A stretch of DNA of 36,349 nucleotides from Bacteroidia bacterium (GCA_025996865.1 BNTV01000044.1:1-36349); one strand, 5' to 3'; shown: positions 15,337-24,895, counted from the stretch's first letter. Numbers and translations: made by a program. The notes: generated by a model not told the origin, from the sequence alone.

Positions 15337-16500
15337 TTAATTATTTTTAGAATTAATCGGTTTAATCAACCAAACAATATAAACCCAAATCACCGCCAAA
15401 ATCGCCATTGCCGCCCATTGCGAATGGAAAAAGTCGGATACGCCGCCTAATAAAAGAGCGATTGCACCACCGGAAACACCCACTATCAGCAACGAAGATA
15501 TTTCATTTGCCTTTGCGGGCAATGTTTTCAAGGCAAGCGAGAAAATAATCGCAAACAAGTTGGCATAACCCAATCCGAATACGACCACACAAGCCATAAT
15601 GCTCCACAACGAATTGCCGAACAACATGCACACAATGCCAACGAAAGCCAGCAATGCGCTGTATTTATAAAACGATTTTTCAGAAACTTTCATCAACAAA
15701 ATTCCGCCGACAAAAGCGCCGACAGTGCGAACAATGAAATAAATACTCTTTAGCAAATCGGCTTTTTCAAGGGGCAAATTGCAACGCTCTTCCAAATATT
15801 TAGGCAAGGTGGTATTCAAGCCAACATCGGCACCTACCAATACCAAAATACCAATAAAGAACATCAGGATTTTCGGATTTTTCAACAAGGACAGAGTGGC
15901 GCCGAACGATACTTCGCTGCTTTTTTCCGTCCCTTCATCAATGCGGGTAATCCACAACCAGGTAGCGGCGATGACCGAGACCAAGGCAAAAACGGGAAAC
16001 ACATAAATCCATCCGAGCGTTGTGCCGGCAAGCCACGAGGCTACGATGGGTCCTAAACACGAGGCGATTGCCTTTACAAATTGCCCGATGGTGAGCATGC
16101 CCGTTTGTTTTTCTTTTGCCACCACATTTGTTACCAATGGATTTAAAGCTACCTGAATAAGTGTGTTGCCGATGCCGATTAAGGCAAAAGCAATCAGTAC
16201 AAAAGTAAAACTATAAGCGACAAAAGGGATTGCCAATCCTGCAAATGTGAACAGGAAACTGACTAAGACTGTGTTTTTACGCCCGATGCGGTTCATCAAA
16301 AAACCGGTTGGGATGCTTAGGATTAAAAACCACAGAAAACAGGATACCGACAGCAGATTGGCTGTCGTATCGTTTAATGAAAAATCGGCTTTCACATAAT
16401 TGATAGCCGTGCCGATTAAATCGACGAAGCCCATGATAAAAAATCCGAAAATTACCGGAAAAACTTTGCTCATGGATGTTTTTGTTGTTGCTGTACTCAT
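15337..16500 (-). CDS. MFS sugar transporter
   Basis: The 387-aa protein has about 12 hydrophobic segments, no signal peptide, and the MFS loop-2 signature GFLMNRIGRKNT near residues 62-73. FFIMGFVDLIGTA at the N terminus is reminiscent of FucP-type (fucose/glucose:H+) symporters of Bacteroidetes. Role: inner-membrane uptake of the monosaccharide or short oligosaccharide released by the surrounding periplasmic enzymes (rhamnose, mannose or galacturonate are possible; not determinable). It lies directly between GH92 and GH78. Confidence 0.85.
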   Translation of the reverse strand: MSTATTKTSMSKVFPVIFGFFIMGFVDLIGTAINYVKADFSLNDTTANLLSVSCFLWFLILSIPTGFLMNRIGRKNTVLVSFLFTFAGLAIPFVAYSFTFVLIAFALIGIGNTLIQVALNPLVTNVVAKEKQTGMLTIGQFVKAIASCLGPIVASWLAGTTLGWIYVFPVFALVSVIAATWLWITRIDEGTEKSSEVSFGATLSLLKNPKILMFFIGILVLVGADVGLNTTLPKYLEERCNLPLEKADLLKSIYFIVRTVGAFVGGILLMKVSEKSFYKYSALLAFVGIVCMLFGNSLWSIMACVVVFGLGYANLFAIIFSLALKTLPAKANEISSLLIVGVSGGAIALLLGGVSDFFHSQWAAMAILAVIWVYIVWLIKPINSKNN

Positions 16501-16523
16501 AACTTAAAATTTTTTATTTATTA

Positions 16524-19196
16524 TTATTTAAAATTTGTTTCAAAATGATATTTCCCCGACCCTGTTTCCGAAATGATATAGCCGGTTTTTGCATCTGTCG
16601 AGGGCACCCAAACTTCCGCTGTAACGCCCACCGGCACGGATACATCATATATAAACCGTCCGTTTCCCTTTTTCCAGGAAGACGAAATGGTGCCGTACAT
16701 GGATTCATAACTGCCTTTCGCCCAAGTCAAATCTCCGGCAGGCTGCGGTTTCAGAATGATTTTGCGGAAAGCGGGAGCCGCGGAGTTGATGCCCAAAATA
16801 CTGCGGTATAACCATTCGCCCACACTGCCGAACATCGGATGATTTTGCGAATACACGTTGTCGGAATATTTCCATGTTTCCCACAAGGTGGTTGCGCCGT
16901 TTGCAAGCATGTGACCCCATCCGGGAAAGTCTTTTTTTGTAACCATCTCGTAAGCAATATCGTTGCGGTTATGCTTTATGAGGGCATCTAAAACTAAAGG
17001 CGTGCCGAATATGCCGGTCGCAATATGTCCGTCCAGTTTTTCAATTTCCTGCAATAAGAACTTGAAAGCGCTTTCTTTTTCATTTTCGGGAAGAAAATCG
17101 TAAAAAAGTCCGAATGCTTGTGCGGCTTGTGTGTGATTGCCCACTTCGCCGGTACCGGAAGTTACAAAACGTTGGATAAACGCTTGTTTGATTTCGTTTG
17201 CCAATTGGATATATTTTTTCGCATCCTCTTTTTTATTAAGCAATTGTGCAAATTCTGCAAGCAAAATCACATGATGATGATAATGCGCAGTGGCAAACAA
17301 AGGCGCAATGCGTTCTTCAAGGCTTTCGTGGTCGTTGATACAACGGTCAATGATATTATTTTCCGCTTTGGAGCGAAGAAATTCTATTTGTTTTACCAGG
17401 GCAGGATAAGATTGCTGAATCGTCCGCGTATCACCATAAAAATCATAGAGTTCCTTTTGCAAAAAGGCGAATGCCAATTGCCATCCGATTGGACCGGAGT
17501 TTTCGCCCAATCCTTCATCGTCATGACCCATAAAGGGTGCCGTTTCCGTAAAACCACCGCTCGGACGTTGGTCGAGGGCTAAATCGCGCAAGGCTTTACC
17601 ATAAAAATTATTCATATCATAGAAATAGCAAAAAGTTTGTGCCGTAGCGACAATATCGCCTCCATAGCCGAATTTTTCGCGAGCCGGACAGTCGGATTGC
17701 ACGCTGAATACATTACTCAAAAACGTATTATCCAATACCGTATCCAATTTATTCAACATCGGATTGGAACATTCAAATGTTCCCGCCCGTTGCAAATCGG
17801 AGTTCATTCGCAGGGCTTCAACAGTGTCTAATGTCGGACGCCCGGGAAAACCGGTAATTTCCACATACCGGAATCCGTGGAAGGTGAAACTCGGCGACCA
17901 GGTTTCCGTGCCTTCGCCTTTCAACGTGTACCTGTCTTCCTGCCAGGCGATGGGTGGTTGTCCGGGCTTATTCCATCCGTCATTCCACACATTTTTGATT
18001 TGTCCGGCAACCGAAGTCATCACATTGAGGCTTCCATCGGAATAAATATCTTCGCCGTAGCGGAGATGTATCGTGGTGCCTTTTTCGCCTTTCACTTGGA
18101 TGCGCACATTGCCTGCCATGTTCTGTCCCATATCGAAAATAAAGGTTCCGGGACGAACTTCGGTCATGCGCACCGGTTTGATTACTTTTGTGATACGGAT
18201 AGGCGGTTGCATCTGTGCCGCCAATTTTCCGGCAGGAGGCGCTATTTTTACGGCAGGTTTCCAATCCGACAATTCCTTGCGGGCATCATAATGTTCACCG
18301 AGATAGATATTGTTACGCAAAATGGGACTTTGCGCGGTTTGCCAACTTTCGTCCGTGATAATGGTCTCGTGCGAGCCATCGGTACAGGTAATCCGGAGTT
18401 GAGCCATAAAACAGGGTTGTCCGACAGTCAGATGATTGCGCAAATTCCGCCGCCCCCACATTTTCAACGGAAGCGGATTATACCAGCCATTACCCAAAAC
18501 GACATCGACAGCGTTTTCGCCCGAAAGCAACAGCGGTGTTATATCGTAAACGCTGTACAAAATTTCCTTGCTGTAATTCGTCCAACCCGGGTCTAATTTC
18601 CGGTCGCCGACAGGCTGTCCGTTGAGCGTGGCTTCGTAATAGCCCAAGCCGGTGATGTATAAACGGGCTTGTTTTATTTGCTTTTGGGCAAAAAAGGTTT
18701 TGCGAAACGCAGGAGCAGGATTGTCCTTATAAAAATCTTCTTCTCGTTGAGGCGCAAGACTTCCGTCACTTATCCATTTTGCCTGCCAATCGGAAGCGTT
18801 CAGCATAGCGGTTTCAAACGATGCGGGAGGACTCCATTCGCCGGGTTTGCCTTCCCGGTCATACACACGTACTTTCCAATAATATCGGGTGAACGATTGA
18901 AGTTTCTTTCCGTTGTACGGGATATTGAAACTCTGCGAAGAAACTTTTTTGCCGGTTTTCCAAACCAAATTTTTTCCTTGCGCTAAATCATTCTCCGAGA
19001 GGGCAACCTGTATTTCATACGCTGTTTGCACTTGATTTTGTTCGCCGGATGATAACTTCCAACCCAAAACGGGTCGGAAATTATCTATGCCGAGCGGGTT
19101 ATTTATATACTCGCAAGTGAGGGCATACGGCTCTATGGCTAATGCCGTTTGGCAAATTAGCAGCAGAAAAAGTAAATTCAAATAATGTCGTTTCAT
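16524..19196 (-). CDS. GH78 alpha-L-rhamnosidase
   Basis: Starting at ATG 19196 (MKRHYLNLLFLLLICQTALA signal peptide) gives 890 aa; the ORF upstream of it is not signal-like. Domain order is that of bacterial GH78: N-terminal fibronectin-like domain (YEIQVALSEN, YYWKVRVYD), beta-sandwich carbohydrate-binding domain (ARLYITGLGYYEATLNG), a further sandwich (GTFIFDMGQNMAGNVRI, FTFHGFRYVEITGF), and the (alpha/alpha)6 catalytic domain. The acid motif is SDCPAREKFGYGGD with Glu507, and the base lies in NGATTLWETW. It removes terminal alpha-L-rhamnose, the side product expected from rhamnogalacturonan. The gap to the downstream MFS gene is 23 nt. Confidence 0.93.
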   Translation of the reverse strand: MKRHYLNLLFLLLICQTALAIEPYALTCEYINNPLGIDNFRPVLGWKLSSGEQNQVQTAYEIQVALSENDLAQGKNLVWKTGKKVSSQSFNIPYNGKKLQSFTRYYWKVRVYDREGKPGEWSPPASFETAMLNASDWQAKWISDGSLAPQREEDFYKDNPAPAFRKTFFAQKQIKQARLYITGLGYYEATLNGQPVGDRKLDPGWTNYSKEILYSVYDITPLLLSGENAVDVVLGNGWYNPLPLKMWGRRNLRNHLTVGQPCFMAQLRITCTDGSHETIITDESWQTAQSPILRNNIYLGEHYDARKELSDWKPAVKIAPPAGKLAAQMQPPIRITKVIKPVRMTEVRPGTFIFDMGQNMAGNVRIQVKGEKGTTIHLRYGEDIYSDGSLNVMTSVAGQIKNVWNDGWNKPGQPPIAWQEDRYTLKGEGTETWSPSFTFHGFRYVEITGFPGRPTLDTVEALRMNSDLQRAGTFECSNPMLNKLDTVLDNTFLSNVFSVQSDCPAREKFGYGGDIVATAQTFCYFYDMNNFYGKALRDLALDQRPSGGFTETAPFMGHDDEGLGENSGPIGWQLAFAFLQKELYDFYGDTRTIQQSYPALVKQIEFLRSKAENNIIDRCINDHESLEERIAPLFATAHYHHHVILLAEFAQLLNKKEDAKKYIQLANEIKQAFIQRFVTSGTGEVGNHTQAAQAFGLFYDFLPENEKESAFKFLLQEIEKLDGHIATGIFGTPLVLDALIKHNRNDIAYEMVTKKDFPGWGHMLANGATTLWETWKYSDNVYSQNHPMFGSVGEWLYRSILGINSAAPAFRKIILKPQPAGDLTWAKGSYESMYGTISSSWKKGNGRFIYDVSVPVGVTAEVWVPSTDAKTGYIISETGSGKYHFETNFK

Positions 19197-19207
19197 AATA
19201 ATAATTA

Positions 19208-20104
19208 TTATTCTATTGTCAGTAAAACACCGGCGCCGGGAGCAAGCCATTTGTGTTCTCCCTCAAATGGAAGCATCCCGTGACCGAACGGATTGACATA
19301 TATGATTTTGCCTTCCTTCTTGAAAGCGACATCCACCTTAACCGATTTTTTAGTGTCTTTATTGACCACGAACAAATACGGCTTGCCATCGGGAGCAACA
19401 AATTCGCCCACGAGAAACGCTTCGTCGTTAATGGATTTGAGATGAACGGCGGATTCTTTTCCTTGGGCATTTCTCGGAACTTTGCCGGTATGAAACACGT
19501 TTACACTTTTCAGTGTACAGTACACCGGCGCCAAAGCGTGAATCTGCATATTGACATTTCGCATCAACGCCCATGTTGTTGTCCGGTAACCGAATTTGAC
19601 GGCATCCGACCATACCTTCAGCCGCGGAAACAGTGAGGCATTCGGTTCATCCCTGAGATACATGGAATAAACGGTTTTGCGAAGTTCCGCCGGTTCAATT
19701 TCATTTAAAGCCGACCGGACGATTTCTTCTGCCTCTTTCGGAGTAACATCCGGAGTGGACTCATCATAGAAATAGGACCTAACACGGTGATTATAAAGAA
19801 TCACTGCGAGATTGTAGGGAAGCGCATATTTGACATATTTTGCCTCCACAAACCCGGTGGTGTTGTATCCGCAGTCATACAAATCTTTCATCATTCCGTC
19901 CGCATCGGCGAAATCGCCCCAAACGCCGCTCTCGACATTTCCAATCGGCATACTTCCATACGGGAAAATGATAAAATCTTCCGCCTTCACTCGTTTGGGC
20001 AAAACAGTAGATACACTCTGTGCAAAAACGCTTGATGTTAAAAAAGCGAAGCACACCACTAATCTTATTGGATGCAACAGCATCTTTTTTCTTTTCTTTT
20101 TCAT
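19208..20104 (-). pseudogene. glycosidase-like protein with probable internal in-frame deletion
   Basis: The ORF is open over 298 aa with a signal peptide (LVVCFAFLTSSVFA). Its first half (PYGSMPIGNVESGVWGDFAD.., YLRDEPNASLFPRLKVWSDAVK) looks like the N-terminal part of a TIM-barrel glycosidase, with the Asp-Glu-Pro of strand 4. At about residue 170 the sequence jumps to FGYRTTTWALMRNVNMQIHA, which in relatives follows the nucleophile strand, and then to a C-terminal beta-sandwich (GEFVAPDGKPYLFVVNKD). In my recollection intact homologues are about 500-600 aa, so roughly half the barrel is missing without a frame change. It probably lacks activity. If a true short family exists, this reading is wrong. 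Confidence 0.55.
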
Positions 20105-20109
20105 TTTAT

Positions 20110-23046
20110 TTATTGATTATTTAACATTCTGTGAATAGATTCAAGCGTAAGAGTTGATACCGGCACTTTCGTTCCGTTTATCTTTGCGTTGCAATACGCG
20201 GTCAGATAGTCTTCTATACGCAGGTCTATGTCTGCATCGTATGGCTTGCCTACGCCCAAATTCTCGGGCCACAGTTTAGACTTTTCAATATCCGACAAGG
20301 CGGCATTATGGTTGCCTGATTGGATATTCTGCAAAGCACACATCAGCCATGCTTCGCGATATACGCGACGCCCTTCGCCTGCTCCTTCATTAGGCAAAAC
20401 GTTCAGGTGTGCCAGATAATTGGTACATTCACGGTATTGCTTCATGGAAAGCATAGCTGCGGCATATTTCAATCCCAATTCATAATTTTCCGGGAATAAA
20501 GCCGTGTATTCCTTTGATTTTTCATACATCTTGTCATATTGTGTCGCCTCTTGATAGTAGCGAATCAATGCCATGCCTGCCCGCCATGATTTATCTAATT
20601 GTTCTGCACGCAACAGGTCTTCCAATTTCTTCCCACCCTGACGATATTGTGCTCGTGTGAGGTAGAAAGCCGATACATCCGGCAAATTACCGCATTGTTC
20701 CAATAACGGGGACGACGGGGACGACGGTAGGGGCGTTGCGCGCAACGCCCCTACACCCGATTCCAAAAAGGCGTAGAGGATGCCCAAATAGTATTTGTTT
20801 ACCCAATTGTCTGATTGAGCGACTGCCCATTCCAATGCCGGAACGGTTTCGGTGCGGAAGGGGAAAACCATCTCCGTAGAAAGCGATTCGGCGCGTTGCA
20901 ATGTTGTTTTGTATTTTTCGTTGCCTTGTTGATACAGCAGGTAGGCGGAACGATAGAGTGCTATGGGATAGTCGAGCGCGAAATCGTATAATGCCAATGC
21001 CTCTTCATTGCAGGCAATGTTTTCGTACCAGCCTGCCATTTCCATGAAGGTTTCATTGGGCTGTTCATTGCGGATATAGCGCAAAAATTCCTTTTTCTCT
21101 TTCTCTGAGCCGCTACGCAGGTATTTTTCAAAACGGGCGTAATGATTCAAAGGCAGTATTTTTTCTATTTGTGTGAGGCAGTTATTCGCTTCCCTGTTTT
21201 TGCCTGATTTGCGACAGGCTACGGCTTGTAATTGCAATGCCTCGGTAGAGACGCGATTAATCGCGTCTCTACCAATTTGCGTGTATTGCAGCACTTGCAC
21301 CCAATTTTTCTTTTTGGCAAATTCTTTTGCCAGACCGATGTTTGCCGGGTCGCGGTGCGAAGGCGACAAGGCGGCTATTTTGAACCCGTCTATGGCATCA
21401 ATGCTTTTACCCAGGCGGCTGTTTGTTAAACCATACAGGAAATTGCCGTCGGGGTCGTAGGTGTTGATAGACAGGATGATGCGGGCGCAGGAATCTGCTG
21501 CTGCATAATTTCCCTGTTGATAGTAAACAAAACCCAAATCACGGATTGCCGGAATAAAAAACGGCTCAATTGCCAAAGATTTTTTCAGCCAATCCACTCC
21601 TGTGCCGTACCGGTTGCTGTATATTTCCTGCTCACCTTGCAGATACAAGCCATAAGCACTGTTCCAATCGAATTTGTCCGGCGAAACAACCGGGCGCGAC
21701 AACAGATTATCTTCCGGTTTTTCGGAATAAACCAAACGATTATCGCCCAGAATGACCTGCAAACCTGTTAGGTCTTTAAGACTTAACAGGTTTATGGTTT
21801 CCGTCCAAGTCTGCAAAACATTCAATGACAAATGTTTTCTGAATATTTCCTTGTCGCCAGCTTTGACTACAATATCATCGTTGATTTTCTGCACCGGTGA
21901 GAAACTGAGTGTCACCGTCCCGTCGCTTTTGGCTACGTTCAAGGCACCATAATCGTTGGCTTTCGCAATGCCTCCGGTTGCCTTTACCGGATACCAGTAT
22001 TCCGTCCAGGTGTCCGTGCCGTAAGGCGCAAAGGCGTATTGCTTGAAAGGCGTAGATTGACTGTGGGCAACCGCTTGATTATAAAGTCTTCCCGATTGCA
22101 ATTCCACATACTGCCCGTCGGTGTCGGTGAGCAGGTCTTCCCATATCATGCCCTGCCGCGACAATCCCCAGAGAAAGAATTTCATGCCCAATTTGTCGTT
22201 GAACGGAGCGTAATGCACCGAGCCGTGTTGGCTGTTTTGATAATAGGCTCCATAGAAACCATTGTAATTGCCCAAGATATGATACGACTTGTCGCCGCCG
22301 AAGGTCTGCTGCCTGTATTTGGACAAGTCCCTGCCCTGTTCATCGACTGACCATTTGTGGGCATCGCCGTCATGACCGATGTAATGTTGTCCGGGGAAAA
22401 ACAGTTCCAAATCATCCGCTGCTTTGTAGGCGGCATTCATCCATTGGTAATACGGACGGGGCAGCGGCGAGGTGTTGTGCCAGTTGACGGAAGTCGTAAA
22501 ATACGCCTTGTCTGCCGGAAGATTGATTTCCACCTGCCATTCGGTGCGGGTTACCCTGTCGAAAGCCGATACGAAGCAAGCGGCACTGCCGTCGTCGTTC
22601 TTGCGGGTGTAATAATCGACCGGCGAAGCGGTAGTGGGCGCATGACCGATGATGCCAAAATTGAGTTCGATACCGCCCGAAGTCCAGGGTCCCCGCATGG
22701 ATATGTTGCGGAATTTCGCTACGTGGTTGAAATAGATAAACTCCTCGCCGGTGGTTTTATCCACAGCGCCCCATATCTTCCCGCCGGAAGCAGGAAGCAC
22801 GGTTACGCGGATATAATCGTTTTCCAACACGACTGTATTCCACGTTTGCGGCTCTCCCTTGTGGGAATAACCTTCAAACTTGAAATACGGATAAAAGCTG
22901 CTTCCCGGGTGGGCTACAGGGTCGGGGTCACCGAAAGGATAGGTAACCAACTCCAATTTTTCTTCTTTCACTGTTGCCTGTTGCCGGCAAGATGCCAACA
23001 AGAGGATTAGAAAGACGCTGATACTGATATTGAATAATTTTGACAT
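20110..23046 (-). CDS. DUF5107/TPR lipoprotein with two in-frame palindrome insertions
   Basis: The 978-aa protein has a lipobox (LLLASC, Cys20), an N-terminal galactose-mutarotase-like DUF5107 domain (about 30-400; VLPASGGKIWGAVDK, GGIELNFGIIGHAP, PYYQWMNAAYKA) and a long TPR region (about 450-950; AIRDLGFVYYQQGNYAAAD, NFLYGLTNSRLGKS, YELGLKYAAAMLSMKQY). DUF5107 proteins occur in carbohydrate loci; a hydrolase role has been suggested for the family, but I cannot assign a substrate. Two short palindromes interrupt the TPR part in frame: GRDAINRVST (21244-21273) and VGALRATPLP (20727-20754). Neither breaks the frame. The gene lies between gmhA-like and the deleted glycosidase, with 4-20 nt gaps. 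Confidence 0.85.
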   Translation of the reverse strand: MSKLFNISISVFLILLLASCRQQATVKEEKLELVTYPFGDPDPVAHPGSSFYPYFKFEGYSHKGEPQTWNTVVLENDYIRVTVLPASGGKIWGAVDKTTGEEFIYFNHVAKFRNISMRGPWTSGGIELNFGIIGHAPTTASPVDYYTRKNDDGSAACFVSAFDRVTRTEWQVEINLPADKAYFTTSVNWHNTSPLPRPYYQWMNAAYKAADDLELFFPGQHYIGHDGDAHKWSVDEQGRDLSKYRQQTFGGDKSYHILGNYNGFYGAYYQNSQHGSVHYAPFNDKLGMKFFLWGLSRQGMIWEDLLTDTDGQYVELQSGRLYNQAVAHSQSTPFKQYAFAPYGTDTWTEYWYPVKATGGIAKANDYGALNVAKSDGTVTLSFSPVQKINDDIVVKAGDKEIFRKHLSLNVLQTWTETINLLSLKDLTGLQVILGDNRLVYSEKPEDNLLSRPVVSPDKFDWNSAYGLYLQGEQEIYSNRYGTGVDWLKKSLAIEPFFIPAIRDLGFVYYQQGNYAAADSCARIILSINTYDPDGNFLYGLTNSRLGKSIDAIDGFKIAALSPSHRDPANIGLAKEFAKKKNWVQVLQYTQIGRDAINRVSTEALQLQAVACRKSGKNREANNCLTQIEKILPLNHYARFEKYLRSGSEKEKKEFLRYIRNEQPNETFMEMAGWYENIACNEEALALYDFALDYPIALYRSAYLLYQQGNEKYKTTLQRAESLSTEMVFPFRTETVPALEWAVAQSDNWVNKYYLGILYAFLESGVGALRATPLPSSPSSPLLEQCGNLPDVSAFYLTRAQYRQGGKKLEDLLRAEQLDKSWRAGMALIRYYQEATQYDKMYEKSKEYTALFPENYELGLKYAAAMLSMKQYRECTNYLAHLNVLPNEGAGEGRRVYREAWLMCALQNIQSGNHNAALSDIEKSKLWPENLGVGKPYDADIDLRIEDYLTAYCNAKINGTKVPVSTLTLESIHRMLNNQ
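20727..20754. repeat. 28-bp perfect palindrome inside the DUF5107 gene
   Basis: GTAGGGGCGTTGCG followed by its exact reverse complement. It encodes VGALRATPL in frame and is preceded by two copies of GGGGACGAC (SSPSSP). The arm GTAGGGGCG resembles GTAGAGACG of the other palindromes in the window. Confidence 0.9.
21244..21273. repeat. 30-bp perfect palindrome inside the DUF5107 gene
   Basis: GGTAGAGACGCGATT followed by its exact reverse complement. It is exactly ten codons and reads GRDAINRVST on both strands. It lies between TPR helices (YTQI.. and ..EALQLQAV). Confidence 0.92.
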
Positions 23047-23067
23047 ACGATTGTTATTTTATATAAA

Positions 23068-23643
23068 TTAAATTGCTAACTGACTTTCAATCAACTGAAT
23101 CATAATATGAATCACTTTGATATGAATTTCCTGCACACGGTCGGAATAATCGGAAGCAGGCGCACAAACAGCCACATCCGCAGTTTTACGAAGCAAATTA
23201 TCCGTATCGCAAGTCAGCGCAGCGGTTTTCATACCTCGCTTTTGAGCGGCTTCCACAGCTTTGACGATGTTACCTGAATTTCCGCTTGTGCTGATAGCCA
23301 GCAGCACATCGCCTTGTTGCCCAACCCCTTCCACATACCGGCTGAAAATTTCATCGAATGCAAAATCGTTCCCCACGCAAGTCATATAAGCGGGGTCATT
23401 GATAGCAATAGCAGGCAAGGGCAAGCGGTTTTTCCGATAACGCCCCGTCAATTCTTCGGCAAAATGGGTAGCATCGCAAAGCGAGCCACCATTTCCACAA
23501 CTAATAATTTTCTTCCCCTTCTTCAAGGCATCGGACATAACCGTAGCCGCCCGCCCAATATCCCCCAAATTGGAAGGATTATCAATAAACAGCAACAGTT
23601 TCTCCGAAGCCTCATGTAAACTCTGTCGAATAATTTGTTCCAT
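23068..23643 (-). CDS. gmhA: SIS-domain phosphosugar isomerase, GmhA-like
   Basis: The 191-aa protein matches the length and fold of sedoheptulose-7-phosphate isomerase: KKIISCGNGGSLCDATHFAEELTGRY (about 44-69, phosphate- and substrate-binding with the His/Glu used in catalysis), LLAISTSGNSGNIVKAVEAA (about 114-133) and a C-terminal QEIHIKVIHIMIQLIE helix. It is cytoplasmic (no signal). In LPS/heptose synthesis it is paired with a kinase; here it is followed upstream by a ROK-family kinase instead. Its location inside a polysaccharide operon suggests a paralogue acting on a sugar phosphate from the degraded glycan, but this is inference. Confidence 0.8.
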   Translation of the reverse strand: MEQIIRQSLHEASEKLLLFIDNPSNLGDIGRAATVMSDALKKGKKIISCGNGGSLCDATHFAEELTGRYRKNRLPLPAIAINDPAYMTCVGNDFAFDEIFSRYVEGVGQQGDVLLAISTSGNSGNIVKAVEAAQKRGMKTAALTCDTDNLLRKTADVAVCAPASDYSDRVQEIHIKVIHIMIQLIESQLAI

Positions 23644-23661
23644 TTTCGTAATTCGTAATTT

Positions 23662-24639
23662 TTAATTCGTAATTGAAGAATACTCACAAGCAATCGAAAC
23701 CGCCGCATAATCGCCAATACTTTCGCCCAATTCCGCCGGTTTGATTTTACAAACCTGATAGGCAAGCGGCAAGGCTTCTTTGCGCAATACCTCATCTATC
23801 AAGGGATAGAAAAGATTTTCATTGCGGGCATAAACGCTTCCCAGCACGATACATTCGAGATTGAGAATGTCGAGCAAAATCGCTAACCCTTTGCCTAACC
23901 CCTGCGCCGAAATGCGGATAATTTCCAATGCCAAAGCATCGCCCTTTTGAGCGTTTTCGGCTACCGTTTTGGCGGTTACGTTGGGAATTTCTCCGGCAGG
24001 ACACCACGCTACGGATTCACCCATTTGGTATTTTTCCGACAGTTTCATCTGCGCCAGTTGCGCGATACCGTTTCCGCTGCCGAAACCTTCCAGCGAACCG
24101 GCTTTGCCGTAACCTACGGGTCCATATTCCGAAATGCGGATATGCCCGACTTCACCGGCATTGTCGTTAGTGCCGTTGTAGAGTTGCCCGTTCAGCACTA
24201 AACCCGCGCCCAAACCGGTGCCGCAAGTAAGAAATGCCATGTTTTGCGTGCTCCGTCCCGCGCCGAATTTCCACTCGGCCAAGGCGCAGGCATTAGCATC
24301 ATTGCGGATAGCGCAGGGAATCCCGAAACGTTCCGTAATCCTGTCCACAATCGGGATATTGTCCCATCCCGGAAGATTGGGAGGCGACATTACCACGCCG
24401 GTTTTGCTGTTCAACGGACCTCCGCAACTGATGCCGATGGCGTGAACTTGCTGCGCCTCTAAATTGTTTCGACTCAATATTTCCTCTATATTGAGGAAAA
24501 TAGCATCAATGGTTTCCTCGACCGTTGTGGTCGAAAACCGGATTTTGTCGGCAATTTCAATTGCTCCGTCACTTTCGATGGCATAGATGACGGCAATTTT
24601 GGTGCCGCCAATGTCGATGCCGATTACTTTTTTTGTCAT
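23662..24639 (-). CDS. ROK family sugar kinase
   Basis: With the start at ATG 24639 (MTKKVIGIDIGGTKIAV) the protein is 325 aa. It has the ATP-binding GIDIGGTKIA (about 6-15), the substrate motif RNDANACALAEWKFGAG, GTGLGAGLVLNGQLYNG and NDNAGEVGHIRI. The Cys-rich zinc motif usual in ROK kinases is replaced by GPVGYGKAGSLEGFGSG, as in a subset of Bacteroidetes ROK proteins. There is no helix-turn-helix, so it is a kinase rather than a NagC-type repressor. It sits just downstream of element 2 and 18 nt before the GmhA-like gene. It likely phosphorylates a hexose or N-acetylmannosamine-type sugar; substrate not determinable. Confidence 0.88.
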   Translation of the reverse strand: MTKKVIGIDIGGTKIAVIYAIESDGAIEIADKIRFSTTTVEETIDAIFLNIEEILSRNNLEAQQVHAIGISCGGPLNSKTGVVMSPPNLPGWDNIPIVDRITERFGIPCAIRNDANACALAEWKFGAGRSTQNMAFLTCGTGLGAGLVLNGQLYNGTNDNAGEVGHIRISEYGPVGYGKAGSLEGFGSGNGIAQLAQMKLSEKYQMGESVAWCPAGEIPNVTAKTVAENAQKGDALALEIIRISAQGLGKGLAILLDILNLECIVLGSVYARNENLFYPLIDEVLRKEALPLAYQVCKIKPAELGESIGDYAAVSIACEYSSITN

Positions 24640-24695
24640 ATTACGTTGTTTTATCAAGGAGTCTTGCCTCCTTGGTTATTATTATTTATAAAAAA

Positions 24696-24725
24696 GCATG
24701 TAAACTTTGAATTTTGTTTACACGC
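24696..24725 (-). terminator. Rho-independent terminator in left end of element 2
   Basis: On the minus strand GCGTGTAAAC (24725-24716) pairs with GTTTACATGC (24705-24696, one G-U) and is followed by TTTTTTATAAATAA. It is the counterpart of the terminator at 8897-8927 and likewise uses the terminal inverted repeat as a stem arm. Confidence 0.65.
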
Positions 24726-24742
24726 TTTATTGATGTTTTCTA

Positions 24743-24895
24743 ACAGATTTCTACTTTATAGAAAACTTTGTTTAAGTTGCTTTGTTTCTGTGAGATATAT
24801 TATTTGACTGTAAATTTCTTCTTCCCCAATAGGGTTCTATAAAGTAATTCTATGAAGTAAACAGTAGTTTTCTCACAGATTTTTACTTTATAGAA
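24743..24895. repeat. repeat of the AlbA gene 3' end, with nested hairpin
   Basis: ACAGATTTCTACTTTATAGA (from 24743) recurs as ACAGATTTTTACTTTATAGA (from 24875) at the stop codon of the AlbA gene, 20 of 21 positions alike. Between them CTATAAAGTAA (24837-24847) is the exact reverse complement of TTACTTTATAG (24883-24893), giving an 11-bp stem. This looks like a small 3'-end duplication of the cargo gene. Confidence 0.6.
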
